This document shows positions 12,351-24,768 of a stretch of DNA of 64,000 nucleotides, piece by piece. The notes under the pieces were generated by a model. It was given only the letters and a program-made list of their open reading frames with translations, had not been told where the DNA came from and ran no database searches. The stretch comes from Lasiosphaeria ovina (lineage: Eukaryota > Ascomycota > Sordariomycetes > Sordariales > Lasiosphaeriaceae), in contig JAULSN010000003.1 of assembly GCA_033439765.1 (NCBI GenBank), positions 3,162,001-3,226,000 of the forward strand. Reading direction: 5' to 3'. How positions within the stretch are numbered: position 1 is the stretch's first letter; each line of letters starts with the position of its first letter. The position numbers were made by a program, and so were the translations under genes.

Positions 12351-12896
12351 TTAAGCCGCCGGCGAGTTGCCGGAGCGGCGCCTCCAGCTGGAGGAGGAGA
12401 AGAGGACGCGGTGGAGCCACGCCTTCGTTTTCCTCTTTTTCTCGCCTGCCGATGGAGGTGCCGCTGGAAGCACCGCCTGGGACTGGTTCTGGGGAGACTG
12501 GTTCTGGGGAAGAGGCTCGACTCCCTCCTCCTCCCCGTTGACTTGTTCTTCGTAGATGGTCGACGGCGGGGGCCGCCTGGTGCGGACGTGGTTCGACGGC
12601 CACGGCCCGTACCCGAGATGCACCCACTCGCCGTTGACCTGAATGTAGCCCAGGTCCTCGCACCAGCAGCCCGTTGTCCGGTTGCCGTGCACGTTGCGGT
12701 CCGGTTGTGGCTGCTGGCTGGTTCCCCTTTTGGAAAGCATGGCCGTTAGCGAATGGAGCGAGAGGGGGGTGCTGCTGGCGGCTGTGGCTGGGTTGAGAAT
12801 CGGTGACGATGCCTTGGACTCCTTGGAGCCAGACGATACTTTCCTGTTTCTCAAGGTTGCTCGGAAGCCCATGCAGATCAGGAGATACCGATCCAT
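12351..12896 (-). CDS. Hypothetical protein, unrecognised family
   Basis: An intron-free frame of 181 codons from the first in-frame ATG (12896). I do not recognise a family. The middle part (CWCEDLGYIQVNGEWVHLGY, then GPWPSNHVRTRRPPP) has the mixed hydrophobic/aromatic composition of real protein. The C-terminal part is Pro/Gln-rich, then Ser/Arg-rich. A TATA-like TATTTAAAG (minus strand, 12929-12921) sits only about 25 nt before the first ATG, so translation may instead start at the ATG at 12872 or at 12740 (MLSKRG, 129 residues). The plus strand has overlapping open frames with no better claim. Confidence 0.4.
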   Translation of the reverse strand: MDRYLLICMGFRATLRNRKVSSGSKESKASSPILNPATAASSTPLSLHSLTAMLSKRGTSQQPQPDRNVHGNRTTGCWCEDLGYIQVNGEWVHLGYGPWPSNHVRTRRPPPSTIYEEQVNGEEEGVEPLPQNQSPQNQSQAVLPAAPPSAGEKKRKTKAWLHRVLFSSSSWRRRSGNSPAA

Positions 12897-15800
12897 TCCC
12901 CCCTCCAAAAGTCGAGATACTTTAAATAGCCGATTTGCTCGCACCCTCGAGGTTGCCGTCTCTTTGTTGGGATATCGGGTGTTAGTTAATTATCACTGCC
13001 ACTGCTACGGCTGTCGGCTAACATATGAGAACAGGTTTAATTCTATTGTTCAGCGACTCTTACGAAACCTCCTAGCGAACCAAGTTCTTTGAGCCTGGAT
13101 TTTGATGAGACGAAACCTGGTGTGGTAGTATTGGGTGCTTTGTTGTAACAAATCTCCTTGTTGGAACTTGGTTCCGATGGTAACAAGCCTGGCTCCCAGT
13201 GCTCCCCCGCAGTTTCAGCGACTTCTTATTGCTCCTATCCAACCCACCGTGACCTGACCTAGTTCATATAACACGGCTCTTATTAGCTGAACAAGACCCC
13301 TTATCTGAATCCTATGGCTAGGAAGAAGTTGGTCTCGGCCATTGCTCCAATTCCGACAAAGCCGGCTGGAGAGCGGCACGGATGCAGGTACGGCGGCTCG
13401 GAATATTTCCCGCTCTGAACCGCGCTGCGACTCTGGGGGGGTAGTACGGCAGTGAAAAGGGTCAAGTAGAAAACAAAAATCCGGGTAGGAAGAGTCGAGT
13501 CCTTGGGGCGAGTCCAGCCGTCACACGGCGCAGACCTTCCAGCCTCGCCCCCTTTTTCTTCTCGAAGCTCGAATACGCGGGGAGTGGGAAGTGCCACGGT
13601 CGCCCCGGTGCAACGTAAATTATTTGTTTCGTCCAGAAATTTACTAACAATGCTCGCTTGTAGAATTGCTGTTGCCAATGCTTGGAATTGTCTGTTTGTC
13701 GTGACGCGTGACTCGTGCCCGCCTTTTTAGTGTGTTCGCTCAGGCCGCCTCTTGAGTCTTGGTTCCCCAGGTTCTTATCCCTGGGTGGGCAGGTTTTGCT
13801 CGGGCGATCCTTGGCTGGTCGTTGGGGAACCTGGGCTAGCTTGGCACGTCTTGGAAGCCACCCGCTCGACGGCAGCGCTACCTAGCCACGCGAAATGATA
13901 GCGTACACGTGTAGACAATGGCTCGGCTCTCCAATTTTCCTGCCAAGGCGGGAAAATCACATCACTGCACATACAGCGGTCAAAGCAGACGAACTAATGG
14001 CTGGGCTGCCCTCACCTCCACTCACATCTGACCTCCACTACCGCGGCGGCAGCTCCACTGTGCAGCATTCCCGGTTTGCGGGTTTTCTAGCGAGAGCGGG
14101 TGGCCACAGCAGTCAGCACAGTACAGTACCGAAGCGGGGTTCCAAGCGGAGCACCATCCAGCTTTACGGATCGTTCGGGGACCCATCGGCGTATGCAACG
14201 AGAAATGAAAATGCAAAGGTTTAGTTAGCACATGTATTGGAACGCCTTCTCGGTATTGTCCAGATTTTTGACATGCAGCCAGAAGGCGAAGACTCCCCCG
14301 GTGGAAAATTGTCCTTATCAATCCCGTCGACTTGATGGCCTGGGCCGGCCTCCTCTTTCTTAGTCAGTATGTGAGCACCCTAAGAGGGACGTAAATTTCG
14401 GACGAAGATGTCGGCCAGCGGCGCGGTATCCAGCTTACACCTTCCTGTGTGTCAAGCAGCCAGCCAGCAAACACGGCAACCCCCCATCCCATCGTCCAAT
14501 GTGTTACGATCGCACTTCAGCTTGGATCCTTCTCTGCTCCTCTACTAGCACTAGCACGCGAGTCCGACGTCAAGCAGCCGCACACGCCAATATTCGACTT
14601 GTGGTGGTGGACGGGCGCCTGTGGATGGGCTCTGGCTCTGGACCATTCTGACCATGTGGCATCTGGGATCGTGAGGGGATGTGTGGGATCGCCGATTACG
14701 CAGTATTGACAGCGAGTATTCCGTACGATGGCACTAGATTTGGGGGCGCCAGCCAAGACAGGCAGACACTTGTCAGGCAGGAAACCAGGCGGCGAGGCCA
14801 AGCAAGCAAGACGAGCCGAGAACTAACGCTATCGTCAATTGCGGGCATCAGGCCTATCGTGATTGCGAACGACGAGTCGCCTGCAGCGGTAGGCGCCGTC
14901 GCATTGACGCAATTCTACGTACTAGTAGGGGTCCGCAAAGGCTCTAGTTCTAGGGTCTTTGGCGGACGGCATCGCATGGCGGTGAGACACGTCCGAGCTT
15001 GTGCCAGCGCCGCCACATGGCAAGAAGCCAAGGCAATCAGATTGCTTGGGAATGCTTTTATCAGATCAGCGGACAGCGTCTTCAATCGACGACTGCGGAT
15101 TGCGAATACGCTCTTGCACTCTTGCAACAGCCAAGTGGTGCGGTTATCTTGGCCGCTTACCTGGGTTGGGCTGTTTGTTCCCTCCATCTCCTTCAGCTGG
15201 GGGCTAAGCTTCTGAGGTCATCCTCCGCATTGCTTCTTTCTCCGTGGCTGCCAACTAAAGCTTTCTGCTGACCAGCAATACACCGCGCCTTCCGTATATG
15301 CGGGACTCGGGCGTATGGTTAGGAGAAGTCAATGGCGATGACAGAAGCCATTGCCATCTTGTTTCAAGGGCTGCTTGGTTCTGTTTCTGTTTTTGTTTCA
15401 CGTCACCTGACTACACCCACTGGCGGGCAGAAACAGAGGTCCAATTGGCTGGTCTGTTATCGGCGAGCGGTGGTTCGTTTTGCTGGTTGTCTGTGCGGCC
15501 GTTAGAGCTTCTTCAGTCTTTCGACTGAGAGTTGAGTTGAGAGTTGCGGTGGCTCCATCCAATCCCACCCAGACTCGCCCGCAAGCGGGATGCTACCCGG
15601 GTCTGACTGACCTGACCGGGATTTGTTCGCGAAATGGGGGTGGGGTGGGTGGGGCTCGGTCCGTGCCCCGACCGTGCGAGCAGCAACTGCCAATTGGCAG
15701 TGGATGTCCTCGGCCGCTGTCGTCGCAGCACTTCAGCACGTTAACTCACACTAGACCGTAGCGCGTCTTATTGCTCTCCCAAAGTCTTGGTCCGTTTGGA

Positions 15801-18118
15801 ATTGATTCGATATCCGATGCACGCCCGCACGCATTGAAGCTAGAACTAGACACTGGGAAGACAAAAATCAAGAGGCTTATCACCTCAGCAGACAAACACG
15901 CCGAAAAGGTCATGTCGCCCGCCTGCATCCGGCTTCAGCGGCAGTAGATTGATGCAGCCAGGCTTCTAAATCCAAGTCGTGCGATCACATTGCGCGAATC
16001 ATGTGCGACCTCTGTGCGCCATCTCCAGGCAGCTTCTTTTCGGCAGCCTCGACTACAGACGCCATACATGCAGAACTGCCACGCTTGCCGCTGAAGATGG
16101 TGAGATGGTGAGACTGCGCGATAAACTTACCCCAACCTACTCCAAAAATCACCCATCTTGGGCTCTTGGCTGCAGTTTGTGTGTATTTTTGTCTGCTGAC
16201 TACGAGGTGAAGCACGTCTCGCGCCATGCTTGGTTCAATATTTAGTAACTTGAGCGATGCAGCTAAGCTTGATGACTGACCTGCATCACTGCTTCCATAA
16301 TACAATGCTGACCCTCCAGTCCAATGGCTCAAGACGCAACTACCGAGAGTGACTCGTGAGGAGGCTGCAGAAGCTCGACCTGGTCATGGAGGGATGGCCT
16401 GCCAAGCTGTCGGTCATCCTGGGCATCCTGCGCCAAACGATACACTGCAACCGGTTCCCCTCAAGCAAGAGGAGAAAGGGTCAGCAAGAGAGGAGAGGGA
16501 GGGGGTGATAAGCTTTGCCGAGAGAGGGGAGAGCAAAAGCAATCTCTGGTATGGCTTTGACTTCCCAAACATTGTCAATGCCTGGCGATCCAATGTCCTA
16601 CCCTGGCGGTGCCATATCTGGGGAATCCTGGTGCATAACTACCCTACGGGCACCATTGCACTGTACTGTGCCTGTATCACGCCCCGGTAGGAAAAAGGGA
16701 CAACTCCGCACCAGTGTCTGCTCTCCCCGAGTTACCAACGGTCCGACTAGCCCAACATGGCGCTGAACTTGGCCTTCCTAACTGCGAAAATGTCGCGAAT
16801 CTCATCACAACGGTCCGCAAAAGAAGCAACGAGTTGGTTGTATTCTAGAATGTTGCGGTCAACCACTCGGGCATCCGTCGACACGCACCACACACCCGTT
16901 CCTCCTCCTTGCCCTCACAACGCTATCCACCACGGGCCACACCCTTCGGTACATGAACGTGAGAAGCGAATCCCCGCCGCATGTCTGCCGAGGACAGAGC
17001 TAGAGATGCCACGATGCAGATGAGCCACCCATTAACCTAAAAACAGTTTAACTATGGACTGCTGCGCCCGCTCGCCAGCTCTAGCCCCCTTTGGCGACAG
17101 TGACCTCAGCGGGATGTCGGCCTGGGCATGACCAAAGGGGAATCAGGCGGTGGCACGGGCCTGCCCCCAAGACGATTTTGCCCCTCCAAAATCTACCGGA
17201 AGTCGGTGGGAAGTGGGAAAAGAGGCAGGCACACCCACGTGTGGACAAAGGTCTCCGCATCCTCCTAGAATCGAGTGGCGTTCTTAGGTGCAGCGAGGGC
17301 GTTTGGACGCTGACCAGGCTGGTTGGTTGGCTCGTTCTGCTCCAAGCCCCCTCGCGACCACCCCGGAGCGTGGGCGGGACCAACCTGCCGAGCCCGCTCA
17401 TCGCAATGCCAGACAATCTCCAAGGTCTGCATGGCATGGCCAGAGACCGTGCTCTCGCAGCACCCAAAGACAAACGCAACGCTCCGGGAAGCAGAGCAAC
17501 GCAGCAGGAGCTGCCGACTTCTCAACACCCCTGTAACTAGTGAACACTAACTGGGTTGCTGGGCTCGGTGTTCCTGGTTCACGGCCCATGGTTCTTGGTC
17601 CTTGGTTCCTGGTTCCCGGTCGCTTCATTCTCCAATCCCCCTTACCCCCTACCTGCTCCTGCGCGTCCTTTCTTCCCACAGCCAGCACGCTACTGTGCGC
17701 TAGAATGGAGCAACGGGAACTGGCTGAGCCCACCTGTTGTGTGTGCTAGCCTGGTGCGGATAGCTTTGTCAACCTTCGATTGTGGGTGTTCTCTGGCGCC
17801 TCGTCATGGCTGCCGGTGGGTAGAATCATAAGGGAAAGCCGTCCTGCCGCCCCGTCTTTTCTTTTGGAAACTCTATTTTCACTCTAAGTTCCCTACACAC
17901 CTTCTCCTAGGCAGGCCCCAGGCGGTCTCACATCCGACCCTCCACAGCCTCAAGGAGGCTGCTTATGTGGACGCCGGAATCTCACTCGCCCAGACTTGGG
18001 ACGTACCGGTTCAGACCCTTACAAAGGCAGGGCCCCGCTGCTCCCGACTGACGGCTCGAGTCCGGATGCCCCATCACCGAGTTTCACAACCAGTGTTCCG
18101 AATCGAAGATCACCAAAC
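12897..18118. other. Long intergenic region, no gene recognised
   Basis: About 5.2 kb with many short overlapping frames (all under 180 codons) on both strands and no family signature. It precedes the GPCR gene, so its right end should hold that promoter and 5' leader. A run of imperfect short repeats of the type GGTTCYTGGT lies at about 17570-17625. Confidence 0.5.
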
Positions 18119-19626
18119 ATGGCTGTCATAACCCCCGAGGAGGCCGACGCCATCACGTCGATCGAGCGAGTCTGCTCCGTCTTCTCCCTGCTTGGCTGCC
18201 TGTTCGTCCTGGCGACGTTTGCCTTTTCCAGTGCCTTCCGAAACAGGTCGATCAACCGGCTTGTCTTCCTCGCCACGTTCGGAAACATGTTGACCAATGT
18301 GGCGACGCTCATGACGAGATCCTACATCCTAAACGTTAACTCGTTTGGCTGCCAGCTCCAGTCGTTCCTGATCCAAGTGTACGACCCCCGCTTGTGCAAC
18401 CCCCGCGAAGAAACACCATGGCTGATCTCGCGTACAGGTTCATGCAAAGCGATGCTTACTGGGCGCTTGCTATGGCTATCAATGTCTATTTGACATTCTA
18501 CCACAAGTACGACGCCAGGATGCTCAGGAGAATGGAGATTCCCTACTTCATCTTGTGCTACGGAATCCCCTTCATCCCGGGCTTCACCTTCATCTTCGTC
18601 CACACCGAGTCGGCTGGTAGGCCGTATGGAAATGCCGTGCTGTGGTGCTGGCTCAAGTCGGAATGGGAGATCTTCCGCATTGCCACATTTTATGGCCCCG
18701 TCTGGTATGTGACCAAACCCGTACTCTACCTAGTATCTTGGTCTCTTCTAACATTTGGGTGACTTAGGGTGGCCATCATCATCGCCACGTCCATTTACAT
18801 TCGCGCTGGCCAGGATATCTACAGGAAGCGCAGGAAGATGCTCAACTTCAGCGGATCCAACAACGGTACCGTCACCAATGCGGAGCCATATAACCCCATC
18901 AACGGCTTTACATCTGCGTTCAAGACTACCGAGGTCGTCCAGACCACCGAGATTATCACTGTTCCACGCCCGGTTGCCGACCCGACAAACCAGACGAGCA
19001 CGACTGCCGCCCCTGTCAAAGACGCCAACGTCTCCTACTCGGTGACCATCTCGGCTACGCAAAACGACAGCCGGGACTCGCTGGATGCCGGGTCCGAGAC
19101 GCCCACCACAACCATCCAGGAACACCGCCTCAGCCGCCCCAGCGGGCCTACTACGACCGTCATCCAGACGTCTGTTGCGCCACATCTGCACACCATGCAC
19201 GCCAGGCGGCGCCACTACGAGCTGAACAATGCGGCCTACGCATACACCAAGTGCGCCATCCTGTTCTTCAGCGTGCTTCTCATCACGTGGATACCCTCGT
19301 CGGGCAACCGCGTGTACAGCCTGATCCATAACGGCGACGTGTCGAAGCCCCTGTTCTTCGCCAGCGCATTTGTGCTGCCGCTTCAGGGCTTCTGGAACGC
19401 CATCATCTACGTCGTCACCTCGTGGTCGGCATGCAAGCAGCTCGGCGACACCATCAGTGGCGCCTTTGGAGGCGGCCGCGGCACCATCAGCGAGATCACC
19501 ACCTCTATTAGCCGCCACCGTGACACGCGGCCCACCGGCGGCAAGTGGGGGAAGACCCAGGAGAGCACCAGCATGGAGGATCTGACATCGAGTCGCTCGC
19601 AGCTCGAACATGTCTCTCCCGTGTAG
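18119..19626 (+). CDS. cAMP-receptor-like G-protein-coupled receptor
   Basis: Three exons (18119-18378, 18438-18704, 18768-19626) give 461 residues. The ATG at 18119 is the first in frame and has A at -3. Seven hydrophobic helices can be read, starting with VCSVFSLLGCLFVLATFAF and ending in FASAFVLPLQGFWNAIIYVV. The segments FRNRSINRLVFLATFGNMLTN, LAMAINVYLTFYHKYDA and GFWNAIIYV match the Dictyostelium cAMP receptor-like class of fungal GPCRs (GprH / GPR-1 type). The third intracellular loop is long and Thr/Ser-rich (about residues 195-330), and the tail is short. Such receptors couple to heterotrimeric G proteins and have been tied to carbon sensing and development; the ligand is unknown. 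Intron 1 (18379-18437) and intron 2 (18705-18767) are about 60 nt with standard ends. Confidence 0.9.
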
Positions 19627-21646
19627 AAGCAACAGTTCGGCCCTTGTACTCTAAACTATGTCTTTTCCTTTTGTCACTTGAGACCAAGCAAAACACATAC
19701 CTATGCTTCCTTGCCCATAATCTTTTAATAGCCGAGAGTGAGGCTGCTGCCACGAGAGACTGTATATACCCCTATTTTCTTTTATGATTTATGATGATAG
19801 GCTTGGGAAAATGGGGAGGGCCGAGATCGGATTGGAGGATGGTTTGTTCTAGGCAGGCGTTCAGCGGAGGCAGGAATTTTGGGGCCTTTGTTGCACTCGA
19901 TGCAATCATTGATCAGGGACCTACTTGGCACCCTAAACTAGTCATAGCCTCTTGTGTGGCCTCTTGAACCAAGATGTATTAATTATTTAACTATAATCAA
20001 GGTACGCTGTCCTACCGCCTTGTTCTCTTCTCCTCTCCTGTCCTCTGTCTTCTCTTGTTAGTTTGTCACTAGTCGAGGCGAGGCGAGCACCTGGCTATAT
20101 TGCATGCCATTGTGTGCCTTGGTTTATTAGTAAGGTGGAGTACGTTTGTCTGTCAACCATGCCTACTTGACTTGCGAGGCTCTTTTGTTTCAACACCTCT
20201 CTCTGCCAAACAAGACATGAGCCGGAAACAAGAAGCGCTGGTGAATGGTGAACCCCCCTGTGACTATTTCTTTTGTCTAATAATAATCCAACTTCAGGTC
20301 ACTCTTCTAGATATAGACTGGGTAGCTATTCTAATTTAGTTGGGATCTATCTCGGAAACCAAACCAATAATTGACGATCCAACCAAAGTAAGGTACTGTC
20401 CTGATTGTAGCAGTTTGTGTGTGGAAAGAAAATGCAGCGCATGCAACGGCATCCTTCCCTCTCACACACAAACTCTGGGACGGCCGTAAGACGACACATG
20501 CGAAAAATTGCACTATCCAGAGAACCGTGGTGGTTGGTTGTTTATGTACGCAGCTACCTATGTACCTATGTATGTGCGTGTGTGGCGGGTAGATAGAGGG
20601 ATACCATGCATGAGAAGGGCCCGGGCGCGCGCGCTCTTTCTTACAGTCACGCCACGCTCGGGAATCTCGACATGGCTTTCATACCCGCCCTCTTTCCGCG
20701 TACTTGGTCCGCCCGCCACACCCGGCAGGGTTGCAGGGTTGCCGATCCTTTGTCCCGCGGTCGGTGCACGCCCGCTCTTGACCCCCTTTTTTCTGTTGGC
20801 CCGACACTGCCCATGGCTATCCCGAGCTTCCTCTCTGGAGACTTTTCAAGTCAATAAAACTCGGACTTGGGGCTGTGGTGTTTTACTTGTAATTCCTTTT
20901 AGAGGTTTGGGGGCGTGATGATTATGGATGGGTTGGAGAGCCGCGGCGTTCATGTTTGGAAAGGTGGAAGACGAAGTGCAGGCTAAATGCTTCCGGAGAT
21001 CATGGGATGTCATGCTTTCTCCGCTCTCGGTCCCATTGACGTGCAAGCCGATACGAATGACGGCCACGAGGTGGAAAAGAAACAGGCCGAGCCATCACGC
21101 CAGAGGTCGCTATACCCCGGGTGTTCCCTCCTCGAGATAATACGGCGATTCGGAATACGGATACTCGGACACCAACACATCCAAAACCGAGCCCATTTGG
21201 ACTCCCCACGACCGCACAGCGAGCGTAGTGTTCCGGGTACCATGTAGTCACGAGCGCAGCCACCGACACCACCAACCCTCGGACAGCAGACTCTGACATG
21301 TTTCGCTTCTCAAGTCGGGGGCGGTTGCTTGCTGGCTGTCCCAAGAGCTCCGAGCCGAGAGGGCCGTTCCCGTTTCGGGCTCTCGGCAACTCGGATAGCA
21401 GCGGCAAGGCTCGAAGGAAGGCCGCCAACGGGGATGGCGGCCTTGTCCAAGACACCCGCACGCTGGCTTTGAACTGGTGGTGGGGGTCAAGTCAAGAGGA
21501 CCCCCCACAACATTTTCCGACCAAGTCCAAATTAGTCGCAGAGCCTGAGCGAAGCTGAGGCACAGCAAGCACCTTCCCGGTCCTAAGTGAGTCTAGAAAA
21601 GCGACTTTTTTCCTTTGCCAATATACCTAACGTTAAGCAACTACTA

Positions 21647-22015
21647 TTAATTCTCAAAGCCTAACTTTGATGTGCTTGAGTTAAATTTTACTTCTTTAAC
21701 AAACAGTTTACAGCAGAAATGATTTGCTAATATAAACAAACTGTCGACATAATCCAAATGAGGCAGGAACAGACCACTTGACGCCTGGCGTACGAAACCT
21801 TGATATATATGAGGCACAGACAGTTTTTTGTTTCCAGTGGACGAAGGCCCCGGAGACAACCAAAAGCCGAGGAGATCGAAGCGTTCAAGATCATCCAAGA
21901 GACTAACTTTGCCAGGGAGCGAATCTAGATAGTCCACCATGACGTAAGGCGGTTGACATTCGTCAAGTTTGGCGATGACTGGGATGGCCAAAGTATTCTG
22001 ATCAAAGCCATTCAA
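21647..22015 (-). CDS. Unrecognised open frame, possibly a gene fragment
   Basis: A 122-codon frame of ordinary amino-acid composition (for example KLDECQPPYVMVDYLDSLPG and HIYQGFVRQASSGLFLPHL) lying alone in AT-rich DNA. It has no signal peptide, membrane segment or motif that I can name. It could be one exon of a decayed gene or a chance frame. Confidence 0.2.
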   Translation of the reverse strand: MNGFDQNTLAIPVIAKLDECQPPYVMVDYLDSLPGKVSLLDDLERFDLLGFWLSPGPSSTGNKKLSVPHIYQGFVRQASSGLFLPHLDYVDSLFILANHFCCKLFVKEVKFNSSTSKLGFEN

Positions 22016-23300
22016 TTGATCTTTTTGGCAAAATTAGATTTTGTTGAATGTGGAGAAGAAATATTGGTTAACTGAACTTGAGGTTGCGTGCCTTGTGTGG
22101 ATATACCGAAAGGTTCGACCGATCATCCAGTCGTGCAAGAAGCCTAGCTACAGAGGTTCGAACAATGATATAAGGCGGACTACCATTTTTGGGGAATCGC
22201 CGCAGCGTACACACTACACTGAAAACAATCAAGCATTTGCCGCGGTATAATAAGATGTTAAATAGTTGAGAGGATTGCTGCGCGCACCCACCCCATGATA
22301 AAATCATAGGCCTGGCACTTGACATCAACTGCCCGGCTTTTGCCGTAGTAAATTCGGTCTTTTGCACGGAGCGGCCCATGCATCTCATCCTTGCCCTGGC
22401 AGGGCATACAGGGTTGGCTGCGGGCTCCCACAAAAGTATCGTAAATAAGGCGGAAAATGCAGCAACAATATTGCCAGTCAACAGGCATACAAATTATGTG
22501 CTCAGCGCCGGCGAGGGAGGTGGAGAGGGAGTTCGTGATGCCATCTAAATATAACCGGGCTCGTCAATACGGTATGGCGATAGGAAGCGGGAGTAGTCAT
22601 TACTTACCTGGATTAACGAGAGTTGAAAATAGCTTCATACGCGTTGGTGGCCGTTGTAGGAAGATTGTCATATTTTACCGAGGTCAACACTTTGGTCGAG
22701 GTTCAACCGGTAAGGACCTCCCCGCCCTCTTCTGAATAGCTTCATAATTCAACAAGGTCCACCCTGCCACAGTGTGGGCTAGTTGCATGGCTAGTTGCGT
22801 TGAAAGTGGGCATTTTTACGTACAAAAGGGTGGATCTAGAATGACAGGTGCCCGGCCTACGATTTTAGGGATGGTGGGTGCACCGAGCAAAAGGGTGGGT
22901 GCGCGCAGCAATCCTCTAGCTTTTACCTCCCTCGGCGATAAACCTTTAGGGCTAGCCGTAAGGTTTTGAGGTCTTTTAACTTTTGGAAAGTCCCTCGTTG
23001 ATAAAATTCTCCTCCCCCTCACACCTCAGCTTCCATCCCCGAACAACTTTCTCTAGCAGCACCAATTTCCGCCAACCGAACAATCAGCACAGTTAATTCT
23101 TTTTTTTATTTCTGTGCTAATTGGTATAATCTGTGTCAGAATTTGAGCCGTCCCCCGTATTCGACAATTCTGGAGAGACACGCCCAGAGGTTGAGCGACC
23201 ACAGTCGAGAGTTTGAGAACATTCGTGCCCGCGCATACGCGGTTCCGGGCCCTTCATTCATGGCCAGCTGCTCTTGCCTCTTTCGCGTTACGGACATGGC

Positions 23301-23525
23301 TTACTTATCCGTAGCGACAGCCCGATTCGATAGGGGTTCGATCTTCTCGACAGCGACAGACTTGAGGTTTCTTCGAGACTTCTTCAAGTCCGTATGGCGT
23401 TTCTTCTCTTCGGCAAAGTCAGGGAAGAACTCGGTGACTTTGTCCTTCAGGTCGATAGCCTCCATCAAAATTTCCAGAACCTATTGCCCCTCGTCCCATG
23501 AATACTCTGCTTTACTAGTAGGATC
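23301..23525 (-). pseudogene. Decayed coding remnant, helical/charged, family unknown
   Basis: Read on the minus strand, one frame gives a protein-like charged helical segment (LEILMEAIDLKDKVTEFF, then PDFAEEKKRHTDLKKSRR and NLKSVAVEKIEPLSNRAV) ending at TAA 23301-23303. The same frame continues upstream as KAEYSWDEGQ, but an in-frame TAG (23483-23481) interrupts it. CAG to TAG is a C-to-T change of the kind RIP produces. The sequence around it does not extend to a full gene. A transposon or host origin cannot be decided by eye. Confidence 0.3.
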
Positions 23526-24768
23526 CCGTTAAATCCTTGTCACGAGGTTTTATAGCCACTTATAGACACTTATATACTCCTGCCCACGGCGGGGCTGCTC
23601 GTTGGGCTCGAAAGCTTTTGGTCGGGATTCTACGGCTTCAGGGGCCCGAAGTTTACGTATCTGTTCGACTAGTCCCGATTGTCTATTTCGATAGGGTCCG
23701 ACTCCCTAGCTAATCACCGTGCAATAAATATATGGGTTAGAAGTGCCAAGCAGAAGAAAGCCTCTCTCGGCCACCTACGCCGCCGTAGGCCCGTAAGCTC
23801 GGCCTACAGTAGCTTGGGTGGCTTCGTTTAGCTTGACGAAGTAGGGCCTTTTCCTGTCTCAGGATACTCGGCAGACTGCCTTGGCTTGGAAAATCGCCTT
23901 GCAAGCCAGGGCAGCTTCTAATTCAGGGGCCATGGTGGCCAACCGCCCCGCGTCCAGTCCGTTTGTAGGGCTGCTGGCAGTGCGGTTTGTCTTTTCTAAG
24001 TTTCCGAAACACGGCGGCACGCGCGCGGCAACCAACATCCCATGAGGGTGCGGTGGCATATTCCCGTTTCCCTGTTTTCTACCAGCCCGGCATGCAGAAT
24101 TCCACGCCTGACGGTGCCAAAGAGCAAAGGCAGAATGGCAAACGCTGAACTGTCATTACACCCAGATAGTTTACTCACTGCGCGTTGGGCTGGCCACCTG
24201 GGCACGTTACGGTAGAAAGTGAGGTGGGCGTAAAATCGATTTAATCGACTTTTTGTTTTTGTCGCGCCAGACCCCTTTAGGCACCAGTTTTCGCCCGCAA
24301 GAGAGGGAGCTGAGAGCTGGTAGATTTTCCCACAAGGTTGAGGAGTACTGTACCTTACCTACCTACCTTCCTACCTAGGTGCCACGCTACTGCAGGCTCG
24401 AGTTAAAGGTACCGGCTAGATCTGCCCGGTAGACGACTGTTTTGGTGAACAGTGGTCGGTGAGATGAGAAAAAAACCGGCACTAGCCACATCCAGCCGCG
24501 TTTTTGACACACAAGAGTCGAAATGCACAAGCAGGCTCTTTGATCGGTACCTACATTCAGATAATTAACCACAATTAGAGATCGCAGAGGAAAAAAAGCC
24601 GCAAGAGGGTTGAAGATAAATACTAGGACGTAAGTCAACCTGATATTACCAATTCCAGTCACGCTGATACCTTTTGTAGCCACTTATCTCACTTATATAC
24701 TCTGGTGTACTTCTGGCTGTAAATGCCACCAAGCCTGCAACATGTCCTCGCACGTTCACAACAACCCA

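Larger units (their letters stand above)
19627..24768. other. Gene-poor region with possible decayed coding remnants
   Basis: About 5.1 kb without an intact recognisable gene. The 21.6-24.7 kb part is AT-richer than its surroundings. It contains a 122-codon minus frame at 21647-22015 of unknown type and a decayed minus-strand coding remnant at 23301-23525 (listed separately). A TACCTACC-rich stretch ending in CCTAGG lies at about 24355-24378. Confidence 0.5.

Noticed and set aside
22820..22990. Possible terminal inverted repeat of a DNA transposon (GGGTGGGTGC motifs)
   Set aside because: Only two short imperfect direct copies; no inverted partner, target duplication or transposase was found.
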